Source of the DNA: a virus
Direction: 5' to 3' (one strand)
Length of the DNA stretch: 43,006 bases
IMG/VR virus record: IMGVR_UViG_3300027747_004207
Coordinates: 1 to 43,006 of that record
Of this stretch, positions 36,501 through 43,006 are shown piece by piece. The stretch's first letter is position 1. Each line of letters begins with the position of its first letter. The position numbers were made by a program, and so were the translations under genes. The notes under the pieces are model-generated. The model had not been told where the DNA came from. It did no database searches and was given only the letters and a program-made list of their open reading frames with translations.

Positions 36501-36944
36501 GGTGGGATCGGCCCAGTTCACTGTGATATTGGCCAAGTTGATACCGTTGTAGTCAAACACATTTTCTGTGGTCTGCACAGAAAACACCTTGAGATATCCC
36601 GAAGCTGCAGTGTTGCGCTTGGGTGTGTAGCTGACCAAGTTGGCCAACTTGATCACTGAATCTCTACGTTCGGCTGTGTCTAGATAGTTTTCTCTTGTGT
36701 TGAGGTCCGTGCGAAAGGCCAAGGCTTGACCCATGAACGCCATCACATCCAATAGCGCAATAAATTCCGACGACTCAATGTAGTCGTTGAAGGTTTCGGG
36801 ATAGTACAGGCGCAAGTAATCTACAAAACTCTTGCGCAGAGTTTCAAAATCATAGCTTTGAAAATCAGCCTCTCTGTAGGTTTGATAGATTCTTTTCCAA
36901 TCCTCTACCCCAAAGATTGCAGTTTGTCTAGTGGTTTTTGCCAT
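33540..36944 (-). CDS. 6: Baseplate wedge protein gp6-like (baseplate J family)
   Basis: This 1134-aa protein (T4 gp6 is 660 aa) begins MAKTTRQTAIFGVEDWKRIY. It has the gp6-type N-terminal region YPETFNDYIESSEFIALLDV and RTDLNTRENYLDTAERRDSV, which also identify Baseplate_J relatives. The C-terminal part KPLFGAKAAPALRATIKVI and ENWDFGNTFYFSELAAYLHS is characteristic of wedge proteins. It should dimerise and form the inner baseplate ring with gp25 and the gp7-like partner. A CATAAATA late promoter lies 18 bases upstream of ATG 36944. The middle of the protein holds the extra length. Confidence 0.9.
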   Translation of the reverse strand: MAKTTRQTAIFGVEDWKRIYQTYREADFQSYDFETLRKSFVDYLRLYYPETFNDYIESSEFIALLDVMAFMGQALAFRTDLNTRENYLDTAERRDSVIKLANLVSYTPKRNTAASGYLKVFSVQTTENVFDYNGINLANITVNWADPTNFDWQEQFSVILNSALVNTQRIGRPGNRTTIQGIRTDEYTVNLVPGYLPVIPYSATVDGVNMPFEAVNSTISGRDYVYEPSPRPNGEFNVLFRNDQLGFASANTGYFFLFKQGVLQNQDFNLAERISNRSVNINIEGVNNQDRWLYQLDNVGNIASEWQFVESVYAAAAEQLAPNLRKIFSVTSRVNDQITLDFGDGVFSEIPVGFFRAYVRASNGLQYIINPEEMQSVVLPISYISRNGQLETLTFTCGITEPVSNALPRETLDAIKQRAPARYYTQNRMVNGEDYNNFPFTAYNSIIKSKALNRASIGTSRYLDLVDNTGKYSSTNTFSSDGALYEQNVLPTFLFSWLTINDIGNVIVNQAQPVLSQPSSQQFYYANYPRPPLTAQNMTWHLSTTLANETTGYFQGSTGYPVAIGAFSSTNSQYITVGSLIKFEPPAGYFFDANNRLQAGVPARADEKLVIWASPQAIYVDGTNQGLGNFDNGTGPVTLNNYVPMGAVCTQVIPVFVTEFPTDLRQSIAAQINLYRNFGLGYNNLTATWYLITATNLAVNAPFDLSQAESTTGTGQDASWFLQFITDGVNYTVTSRGLYYYFGSVLQTRFFFYGDQQIFDSRTGTTIRDFVRVLKVNSQPDSNRPLSSDVTLRIIDQPIQPDGFVDDYQVVVSYQDSDLDGVPDNPDFFDEIVAPGVESNTKLVFFQRTVDFDNLERYLLVESGRVNAKYATLYDIELAKGEYLPDQVFYAYQDQVFYVLAITGTGDRVLVEDKTYAVKTGRQDLYFQYRHNSPLTNRIDPGSSNIIDLYLVTAEYYTAYRNYIIDSTGTIPEPERPTIDQLTTAYSGLQDYKMISDNMIMNSVVFKPLFGAKAAPALRATIKVIKAANSTASDSEVRTAVVANIDAYFSIENWDFGNTFYFSELAAYLHSQIGTLVSSVVLVPLDSGKSFGDLYEIRSAPNEIFVNAATVNNIQVIDALTATNIRTAPGSGVI

Positions 36945-36962
36945 GTGTATTCCGTGTTGAAT

Positions 36963-36970
36963 TATTTATG
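36963..36970 (-). promoter_or_regulatory. T4-type late promoter octamer, gp6
   Basis: The minus strand reads CATAAATA, seven of eight to TATAAATA, in the 45-base gap between gp25 and gp6 and 18 bases before the gp6 ATG. Confidence 0.65.
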
Positions 36971-36989
36971 GCGGAAATAAACGGCGTAG

Positions 36990-37364
36990 TTATACGTATG
37001 AGGCTCGGCGTGTTTCTTGGTTGAAAAATATGTTGAGTCGCTCGGCATTAGTACTGGGCACCACGCTTAAGGCCAGCTGAATAAGAATTCCATTTTCCTG
37101 GGGGAACAGTTGCACATCGCTGAGATACAAGCGCGGATCACCGCCTATCACTCGTTGTATTTCGGCTAACATGGCTTGTTCTGTGGGTTGTATTTGGCTC
37201 TCAAACAAAAAACTCCACAAAGCACAGCCGTAGCTGGGTCTGCCCACCAGTTGTCCTGGTATGATGTTGAAGGCATTCAAGAGATCACGCTTGATCAACT
37301 CAAAGTCTGTGAGTGTGAACTTCTTGGGCTGGTCTATGGTGTTGAATCCAATGAATGTGGTCAT
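36990..37364 (-). CDS. 25: Baseplate wedge protein gp25-like
   Basis: This 124-aa protein is close in size to T4 gp25 (132 aa). The family core KRDLLNAFNIIPGQLVGRP followed by SYGCALWSFLFE is clear, as is the acidic IQRVIGGDPRLYLSDVQLF region. In contractile tails and type VI secretion (TssE) this protein joins the wedge to the first sheath ring. It starts at ATG 37364. Together with the gp6-like gene just downstream it forms the conserved wedge core. Confidence 0.93.
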   Translation of the reverse strand: MTTFIGFNTIDQPKKFTLTDFELIKRDLLNAFNIIPGQLVGRPSYGCALWSFLFESQIQPTEQAMLAEIQRVIGGDPRLYLSDVQLFPQENGILIQLALSVVPSTNAERLNIFFNQETRRASYV

Positions 37365-37370
37365 AATGTG

Positions 37371-37378
37371 TATTTAAG
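37371..37378 (-). promoter_or_regulatory. Weak late promoter octamer, gp25
   Basis: The minus strand reads CTTAAATA (six of eight to TATAAATA), six bases before the gp25 ATG and overlapping the stop of the 392-aa gene. The short spacing leaves little room for a ribosome site, so this is tentative. Confidence 0.35.
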
Positions 37379-38552
37379 CCGAATTGCTGGAGTTGTTGTT
37401 GCCAAAGTCGGGCAGTCCAATTTTGCTGCTGCCCACAATCTTGCTCACAGCTGAATCCAGGGTTTTTCTATCAACAGTGCCAACAAACGCACCCAAGGAC
37501 GAGGTTCCGGCTACAGAGGAAGGCAACTTCATTTCGGAAAAATTCACAGCAAACTCACCCTGCTTGGCCAAACTGTTCATGCTGGCTGCTAGATCTCCTG
37601 ATGGCAAGGCACCCTTGGCCCAATCTGCTGCAGTGCCAGCGCCAAATTTGCTGGCATTTTCCAAGAGTCCACCCAGCTTGGCTGTGCCGCTGGAAGACAG
37701 TGATCCTGCAACTTTACTCAGACTTGACACAGCACCGGATATGCCCCCAGAGGCAAATGCAGCGTTGACAGCAGGAATTGATCCAGTTTTGATATCAACT
37801 CCGGCAGCACTTAGTGCAGACCCAATTTGACCCATTGCCGATGACCCAGCTGCCTTGAGACTGTCAAGTTTGCCAGCGACCAGGCTCTTGACATTGTCAA
37901 GAGTGGCATCGGCTCCCAGTTGCGGCGACAACTGAGCATCCATGAGTTTGGCTAGTTTGAACTGATTTATTTTTTTAGGCCCGCTGCTGTCGCTTGAAAA
38001 TTCAGCAGAGATAGCATCTATCTTGCTAGTAAGCGAAGCTGGTATTCCGGCCTTGATCCCTGCCATGTTGGCCAGTGCGCCCAGGCCGCCTGCTGCGCCT
38101 CCCGATGCAAATGCACCATCCAACGCAGGAATAGATACAGTATTACCCAAGGTGCTGCCAAGCGATCCGGCGATTCCAGAAATTTTGTTTTCTATGTTTA
38201 ACCCACCACCGCCAATGATGCCATCTATTTTAGATGTGACAGTACTTGAAATTTTTGACAATGATGACCCAATATCGCCTAAGCCACCGACACCAAGTGA
38301 GCCCAGTGGGTTGTTACTGGCTTGGCCAAATCCGGTGTCAGACATGACTTTGCCCAGTAAACTTTTCACAGAGTCGGCGCCTTGCTGAATGGCACCCGAA
38401 TCCACTAACTTGGCGTAATTGGTTTTGATCAGGTTGGTTTGTATTTTGTCCTGTAGTTGGCTGTTGCTTAGTATGTCTTGCACACCCTTGACGCCGTCTT
38501 TGCCAGTCCACACATTGGAACTTTTCATCACACTTTCAAACAAGCTGGCCAT
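37374..38552 (-). CDS. Low-complexity virion protein with internal duplication
   Basis: This 392-aa protein is rich in Ala, Gly, Ser, Leu and Lys, with no recognised domain. It begins MASLFESVMKSSNVWTGKDG. An internal duplication is visible: SIPALDGAFASGGAAGG near residue 140 and SIPAVNAAFASGGISGA near residue 258, each followed by a LxxxAG stretch. A good ribosome site (AAAGGAAAC) precedes ATG 38552. It lies between hub/spike genes and gp25, so a baseplate or tail role is likely but not shown by the sequence. Confidence 0.65.
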   Translation of the reverse strand: MASLFESVMKSSNVWTGKDGVKGVQDILSNSQLQDKIQTNLIKTNYAKLVDSGAIQQGADSVKSLLGKVMSDTGFGQASNNPLGSLGVGGLGDIGSSLSKISSTVTSKIDGIIGGGGLNIENKISGIAGSLGSTLGNTVSIPALDGAFASGGAAGGLGALANMAGIKAGIPASLTSKIDAISAEFSSDSSGPKKINQFKLAKLMDAQLSPQLGADATLDNVKSLVAGKLDSLKAAGSSAMGQIGSALSAAGVDIKTGSIPAVNAAFASGGISGAVSSLSKVAGSLSSSGTAKLGGLLENASKFGAGTAADWAKGALPSGDLAASMNSLAKQGEFAVNFSEMKLPSSVAGTSSLGAFVGTVDRKTLDSAVSKIVGSSKIGLPDFGNNNSSNSA

Positions 38553-38554
38553 GG

Positions 38555-39115
38555 TCAGTTTCCTTTTGTGGGCGGTTGATATGAGTCATCATTGCAGAGA
38601 TCAAGATATCTGCAGGATGTACCGGGTTTGAGGTATCCCATTTCTTCCAGTTGTGGTGCAGTGAGCTTGTATTTGCCAATACCTTGTTCGGTCATGACAT
38701 CTGCTGCTTGATCAGCTGCACGAGCTGCTGCAGCCAACAAGCCTTGAACTTGAGCCGGAGAGAGAGGGCCCACAGATTCTGTCACAGGTGTTTGTGCCAC
38801 ATAGTCGCTGGCGGTGATGGGATTTTGAACAGGCACATTGTTCAATCGGGGCAGCGCGGTGATGGTGGTACCACTGTTGAGTGCTACCAAGGGCACATCG
38901 TCTTGACCAGCTGTGCCGCGATCCAGACGACTCAGGGCAAATTTCACTAGATCGTATCCAGGTGCCGATATCGAGTCCCCGGGTCTGAGCCCTGCGAGAG
39001 CACCGGCTTCAAACTGCTGATCAGCAATGTACTGCGCCTGTGCCAGTGTGGTTCCATCCGGTGCATCCACATAGAACAACTGCCCGGTCACTGAAAGAAA
39101 TGTAAACTTGGCCAT
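38555..39115 (-). CDS. Putative baseplate-associated protein, 186 aa
   Basis: It begins MAKFTFLSVTGQLFYVDAPD, has a central VQNPITASDYVAQTPVTESV and an Ala-rich helix (GLLAAAARAADQAADVM). It ends with KYKLTAPQLEEMGYLKPGTS, a pattern like the small helical repeats found in phage peptidoglycan- or hub-associated proteins. I cannot name the family. It starts one base after the spike gene stop and ends two bases before the next gene, so it belongs to the hub gene block. Confidence 0.6.
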   Translation of the reverse strand: MAKFTFLSVTGQLFYVDAPDGTTLAQAQYIADQQFEAGALAGLRPGDSISAPGYDLVKFALSRLDRGTAGQDDVPLVALNSGTTITALPRLNNVPVQNPITASDYVAQTPVTESVGPLSPAQVQGLLAAAARAADQAADVMTEQGIGKYKLTAPQLEEMGYLKPGTSCRYLDLCNDDSYQPPTKGN

Positions 39116-39116
39116 G

Positions 39117-40664
39117 TCATGCTACCTCAGATCCAGCTGTGATTGTGACACCAGCTGGTAGTTCAGGAGCGTCTAGAGGTATAGAGGGTTGACCTGGTTC
39201 CAGGGCCACAGACACAGCCACACCACCATTGTGATAGGGCCAGGGTTCGTGAGTGGGTGCACGAGTCACTGTGCTTTCTAATCCTGTGGGTTCCACCGAC
39301 CAACCCATGGCCGAATCATACACAGTTTCGGGCATGAGATTCATCTGCAAAGCATCGGGCGCTGCAACCGATTCTGTGGCAGCGCCATTGAGATCGATGC
39401 CCCCAGCTGCCAGGCTCAAAGACGATCCGGCATTCCAGGATCCTGACGCACTGACCAGGGCCAAGCTGCCATCGGCACGAATGCCCAGTTTGGCCTTAGA
39501 CGCCAAGGTCATGCCAGCAGCACTGGAAATGTTCACACTCTCCTTGGACTCCATGGTGATGTTGCTGCCAGCATGCACTGAAAATTTACCGCCGGCAAAG
39601 ATGTTGACATCTTCATCAGCATGCAGGTTTATGGTTCCTTGGGTACGCACATTGACCGAGTTGGTGGCATACACATCCACTGTGCCTTCTTGTCCAAACT
39701 CCAGCCAGGTCTGACCATTGGCATGAATGATGTACAAAAAGTTTCCGTCATCGCTCATGGTGATTTGATGACCAGTGGCTGTTCTCAAGCGTACCAAAGA
39801 GTCATTGCCCTCAATGTCGCCGTCGTCCATGACCAAGCTGTGACCACCCATTCGGCCAATCACCTGCAGATCTTGTGATCGCACTTTGCCACTCTTGAGG
39901 TCAGCTTTCAAAGTCTTTTGTGTTTGCCCCCCAAGGTATATGGGCTTGCCTGGGGTACTGAGTCCATAACAAGCACTGGGGCTTTCCCGCTGACTGGTAC
40001 TGCCGATGGGACCGCGTTGCGTGTCGCTCAAGGTACCTTGTTGAAACATAGCTGCTGCTACCACACTGTGTACTGGCCTAACCTGATCAAAAAACTTGGG
40101 ATTGTTGAATATTTTTTTGTTGTCGGGATTGATTTCGGTCACAGGCAAACTGTCAGCACCGTCAAACAAACTGGCCTGGGTGGCGTTGTTGGTTTTATAT
40201 TTGGTGCTGGCACCCACAGCAGGAATCATGTGTGCCATGCCTGGTTCAGGTATGCAGCCCAGATAGTAACCTTGGCTAGGGTCACCAGCAGCAAAAAAGC
40301 ACAGCACCTGTACCCCGAGATCTGGGGGAGTAAACCACATGCCATAGCTGTGCGGATTGCTCTGCAAAAACTTTCCAGGACTGTCAACTGCACCCTTGGT
40401 GCCAGTGACTGGAGGAGTAGATCCATAAAACGGCGACAGATATCTCACGGTGCGCCAGAGACTCTTGTTGGTGTCAAGCACTGACTTACCCTTGGGCACA
40501 GGACCGCTGAATGTCTCAATGTACACCTGCAAACGACCAGCACGGGTAGGGTCAACATTGTTGACCACTGTGCCCACAAAAGGACCCGATTCGGCCGAAA
40601 CACCTCCACGGTTGAGTTTGAAGTCTTTGGGTTGCCCTCGACTGCGCTGATCATTTTCTGACAT
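39117..40664 (-). CDS. 5: Baseplate hub/spike protein, gp5-like (no lysozyme domain)
   Basis: This is 515 aa. The N-terminal OB-fold is shown by GTVVNNVDPTRAGRLQVYIE (residues about 31-50) and YGMWFTPPDLGVQVLCFFAA then GYYLGCIPEPG (about 107-142), as in gp5 and VgrG. A C-terminal triple-strand beta-helix is indicated by short repeats such as TINLHADEDVNIFAGGKFSV (about 340-430). T4 gp5 has a lysozyme inserted between these parts; here that interval holds no lysozyme motif I can see. It should form the membrane-piercing spike at the tail tip. Confidence 0.85.
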   Translation of the reverse strand: MSENDQRSRGQPKDFKLNRGGVSAESGPFVGTVVNNVDPTRAGRLQVYIETFSGPVPKGKSVLDTNKSLWRTVRYLSPFYGSTPPVTGTKGAVDSPGKFLQSNPHSYGMWFTPPDLGVQVLCFFAAGDPSQGYYLGCIPEPGMAHMIPAVGASTKYKTNNATQASLFDGADSLPVTEINPDNKKIFNNPKFFDQVRPVHSVVAAAMFQQGTLSDTQRGPIGSTSQRESPSACYGLSTPGKPIYLGGQTQKTLKADLKSGKVRSQDLQVIGRMGGHSLVMDDGDIEGNDSLVRLRTATGHQITMSDDGNFLYIIHANGQTWLEFGQEGTVDVYATNSVNVRTQGTINLHADEDVNIFAGGKFSVHAGSNITMESKESVNISSAAGMTLASKAKLGIRADGSLALVSASGSWNAGSSLSLAAGGIDLNGAATESVAAPDALQMNLMPETVYDSAMGWSVEPTGLESTVTRAPTHEPWPYHNGGVAVSVALEPGQPSIPLDAPELPAGVTITAGSEVA

Positions 40665-40670
40665 GAGTGA

Positions 40671-42326
40671 TTATCCTGGTGTTGAGTCTTTGCGCATCAA
40701 CTGCGCAGGCAGTATTCTGCCTGCCTGGGTATTGAATTTATCTGTCAAAGGAGACCGTATCTGACCTATTGACGGCAACACCGGTGGTGGCACAAAATTG
40801 TCTGGATTTATCGGTGCAGCACTGTTGTTGACCGATCCTGTGGGTGGCACAAAATCCACATCGTTGTAGTTTATCTCACCGTTGTTGAATGCCGGAGCTG
40901 ATTCGGCCTCGGCTCTGGTAATGGCCTCGCTTTCGGTCAACTGTGCTTCATAAGAATCAAGCAGTGCTTGATCGTCCACACCTTCGCCGACGAAATTGTC
41001 TGGAACTTCGGGTGCTCGTTGCATGACTGTGGCTGCTGGTGTGTTGCTCAATGCATTATCGCCACTGCGCACATCGGTTTGCTGTGCCGATTTTGCACCT
41101 GTCCGTGCTTGATCTGAAGCCATTTGATCCTTGGCCGACGCTGGCAACAACAACAATTTGCCCTCCAGCGCCTGTTCAAATTTGCCCGCACGAAATGTGC
41201 TGATCACTTCCTTGGCAATGTAGGTGGCACTTTCTCTAGGCGGGCCACTTTTTAAAATAGTGGAGTTATTGACCAACCCAGTGCCGAGATCATAGTCGCT
41301 GGCGCGATTCCAGTTGATTCTAAACAAGATTTGATAGGAATCAAAGTTGATGGTGCCGTCTCGATTGAACGGGGAAAATTCTGTAAATGTTTCTGAAGTA
41401 ACACCAAATGCAGCTTCGCCCTGTTGCATCCAGGCCGGATCACCCATGATGCGCATTTTCACAGTGCCTTGATCCTTGGGGCTGTACAGATAGCTGGCTG
41501 CACTGGCACCAATTTCAAAAGCTCGACCAGCAGCACCTTGACTGCTTTCTTCGTTGGTACCGGTGTAGACCTGTGGTGTGACTTCGCGTGTGTCTACCAG
41601 TCGTTTGAGTTCGGGTGCCAGTTCGGGTTGGCTGAGATTTATGTGATAGGCATAGTTGAACTCTTGTTCAAAGTCCAAGACTTGAGTGTTAAGGCCAGTG
41701 AACCAGTAGTCGTAGTTTTTGTGCACACCTCGAAAGTTTCCCGCCGGAAAGTATTCACTCTGCATGCTGTTGATACCATACGGCGTGACCACAAATTTCA
41801 TACGGTATGCATAGTCATTTCTTTTGGGGTCCACTTTTCTTGTGAGTGGTGTAGCAAACACTGAAATTTTGTACCAGGCCATATTGCCCAGTGGTTTTTG
41901 TGGCACAGGATCCTGGCTTTCTTCATCAATGAATACCCGAGCTTGATCACTGATATAGCTGCTGTTGCGCATGATCATGTCAATCACTTGCACAATCTGA
42001 GTTCCTGCGTTGATGTTCCAGGTACGAGTTTTGGCATTGGCCGTTTGTGTGTCAGGATCTGCCTGTGCTGCAGCCGAGTCACCATCCTGCATGGCTGTGG
42101 TGCTCCAGTCTTTTCGCATGTCAAAACTTTGTACTATGGTGGACTGTGCTAGAGTAGCTGGAACAAAAGCAATTTCGTAGATGTCAGCCACTTCTACCAC
42201 ACCAGTGCTTACCAACTGTTGTTGATAGGCATTGAGCTCTGACATCAGGCCCTTGATGGCCGTGAGAGTGCTGGTTTGTTTGGCTGTGTTGACCTTGGGC
42301 GGTGCTGAAGGTGGAATGTTGGCCAT
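40671..42326 (-). CDS. Putative baseplate hub/tail protein, 551 aa
   Basis: It begins MANIPPSAPPKVNTAKQTST. Around residue 100 it has TWNINAGTQIVQVIDMIMRN and later AWYKISVFATPLTRK and YDYWFTGLNTQVLDFEQEFN, features of proteins encoded just before gp5 in T4-like phages from water. It may take the role of the gp27-like hub, but I cannot prove homology. The C-terminal 150 residues are Ala/Ser/Pro/Asn-rich and probably flexible. It is separated from the gp5-like gene by 6 bases. Confidence 0.6.
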   Translation of the reverse strand: MANIPPSAPPKVNTAKQTSTLTAIKGLMSELNAYQQQLVSTGVVEVADIYEIAFVPATLAQSTIVQSFDMRKDWSTTAMQDGDSAAAQADPDTQTANAKTRTWNINAGTQIVQVIDMIMRNSSYISDQARVFIDEESQDPVPQKPLGNMAWYKISVFATPLTRKVDPKRNDYAYRMKFVVTPYGINSMQSEYFPAGNFRGVHKNYDYWFTGLNTQVLDFEQEFNYAYHINLSQPELAPELKRLVDTREVTPQVYTGTNEESSQGAAGRAFEIGASAASYLYSPKDQGTVKMRIMGDPAWMQQGEAAFGVTSETFTEFSPFNRDGTINFDSYQILFRINWNRASDYDLGTGLVNNSTILKSGPPRESATYIAKEVISTFRAGKFEQALEGKLLLLPASAKDQMASDQARTGAKSAQQTDVRSGDNALSNTPAATVMQRAPEVPDNFVGEGVDDQALLDSYEAQLTESEAITRAEAESAPAFNNGEINYNDVDFVPPTGSVNNSAAPINPDNFVPPPVLPSIGQIRSPLTDKFNTQAGRILPAQLMRKDSTPG

Positions 42327-42336
42327 GATTATAATC

Positions 42337-43006
42337 TTATATTGGCAGAGCTGCTCCGTCGTCGTTGATCAGGTTAACATCAGTTCCTGCTGCAATAGCT
42401 GCCTGTTCTTTCATGGGCAAGTCTCGTACCAGAACCGGTGGAGGTGGTGGCGATGTAGTCGGAGTAGCAGTGGTTGTTCTACCAGTGTCCTCGGGTGCTG
42501 GTTCAGCTGTGGATACCCCGGTGCCTTCCAGCAAATCCAACACAGTTAGACCGGCCAGTTCCATGGACGAATTGATGGTTCCGCGATTGGTACTCATGCC
42601 CACATCGTAGGGTATGCACACAGCTTCAACTGAGTATTCCACTAGTCGATTGGCAATGCGAAACTTGATGTTTTTTATTCTGAAAGGAAAAAACTTTTCC
42701 ACCACAGCAGATCGATCAGTGACCGAAGTGTTGGGGGCATGTGCTGCCACCAAGTTGCCTTGAGCATCATACCCGTAAAATCTAATCACCAAGCAAAACT
42801 GCGCCTGGCTATAGGGCAAGTTGACTTCGTTGTAGACTTCTTTTACTGCCTGGTAGAGATTTTCATACAAGGTGATGCCATTGGGTTCAGTCACTACAAA
42901 TTTTATTTCAGTGCTGTTGTGTGCTGCCCGCGACCCTGACCCCAGCATTACACTTTTGATTTCCAGGTTGTCGAGATAATAGTCGTTGGGGAAGTAGGCA
43001 TTTCTG
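42337..43006 (-). CDS. Partial hub/tail protein, 5' end outside window
   Basis: The frame stays open through the right window edge. Upstream of the first internal ATG (42948) it reads RNAYFPNDYYLDNLEIKSVM, so the true start lies outside. The visible part has TEIKFVVTEPNGITLYENLY, AQFCLVIRFYGYDAQGNLV and PFRIKNIKFRIANRLVEYSV, a beta-rich domain, then a Thr/Pro-rich linker (TTSPPPPPVLVRD). The following 551-aa gene starts 10 bases after its stop. It is likely a baseplate hub component; the exact counterpart is unknown. Confidence 0.6.
   Translation of the reverse strand, partial: RNAYFPNDYYLDNLEIKSVMLGSGSRAAHNSTEIKFVVTEPNGITLYENLYQAVKEVYNEVNLPYSQAQFCLVIRFYGYDAQGNLVAAHAPNTSVTDRSAVVEKFFPFRIKNIKFRIANRLVEYSVEAVCIPYDVGMSTNRGTINSSMELAGLTVLDLLEGTGVSTAEPAPEDTGRTTTATPTTSPPPPPVLVRDLPMKEQAAIAAGTDVNLINDDGAALPI

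Noticed and set aside
1-43006. tRNA genes, CRISPR arrays, insertion sequences, integrase or attachment sites
   Set aside because: None was seen by eye; the coding density leaves no gap over 100 bases, and no regular direct-repeat array is present in the spacers.

Overview
The window is a piece of a tailed-phage genome (Caudoviricetes, T4-like myovirus). The baseplate genes show this: a gp25-like wedge protein, a gp6/baseplate-J-like wedge protein, a gp5-like hub/spike protein with a C-terminal beta-helix, and tail-fibre genes. Several of these are preceded by T4-type late promoter octamers close to TATAAATA. I see no rRNA, tRNA, CRISPR array, integrase or insertion sequence. The host cannot be read from this stretch. 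The gene style resembles aquatic, uncultured T4-like phages, but that is an inference.

Right part (about 15719-43006, all minus strand) is the virion module. In transcription order it holds a partial hub-like protein, a 551-aa hub-like protein, the gp5-like spike without a lysozyme domain, two small virion proteins of unknown role, gp25, gp6 and a giant 4811-aa protein. Then come a 47-aa mini-gene, a 202-aa virion protein, a fibre with a T4-like-phage type C-terminal domain, and a Gly/Ser/Thr-rich fibre-like protein. The giant protein carries seven FG-GAP-like repeats (a probable seven-bladed beta-propeller), many copies of a short beta module, and a degenerate cupredoxin-like domain.

A bidirectional hairpin terminator at 15680-15699 closes the virion module. 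Immediately downstream on the minus strand is a sigma70-like promoter with a 17-base spacer. It opens the left part (1-15646), an accessory biosynthetic operon with almost every junction overlapping or separated by one base.

The accessory operon holds six radical SAM proteins with cysteine clusters N-terminal to the radical SAM core, two GT10-like putative glycosyltransferases, a GT2-like protein and a pair of GT8-like proteins. It also has a minimal acyl/aminoacyl-adenylating enzyme, an SGNH-type hydrolase and several unknowns. A shortened DegT-family aminotransferase is the only plus-strand gene. Two of the radical SAM proteins and the two GT10-like genes form a tandemly duplicated two-gene module. 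My working inference is that the operon makes and attaches an unusual (amino)sugar-acyl or peptide-linked decoration, on the virion or on the host surface. The sequence does not settle the substrate.
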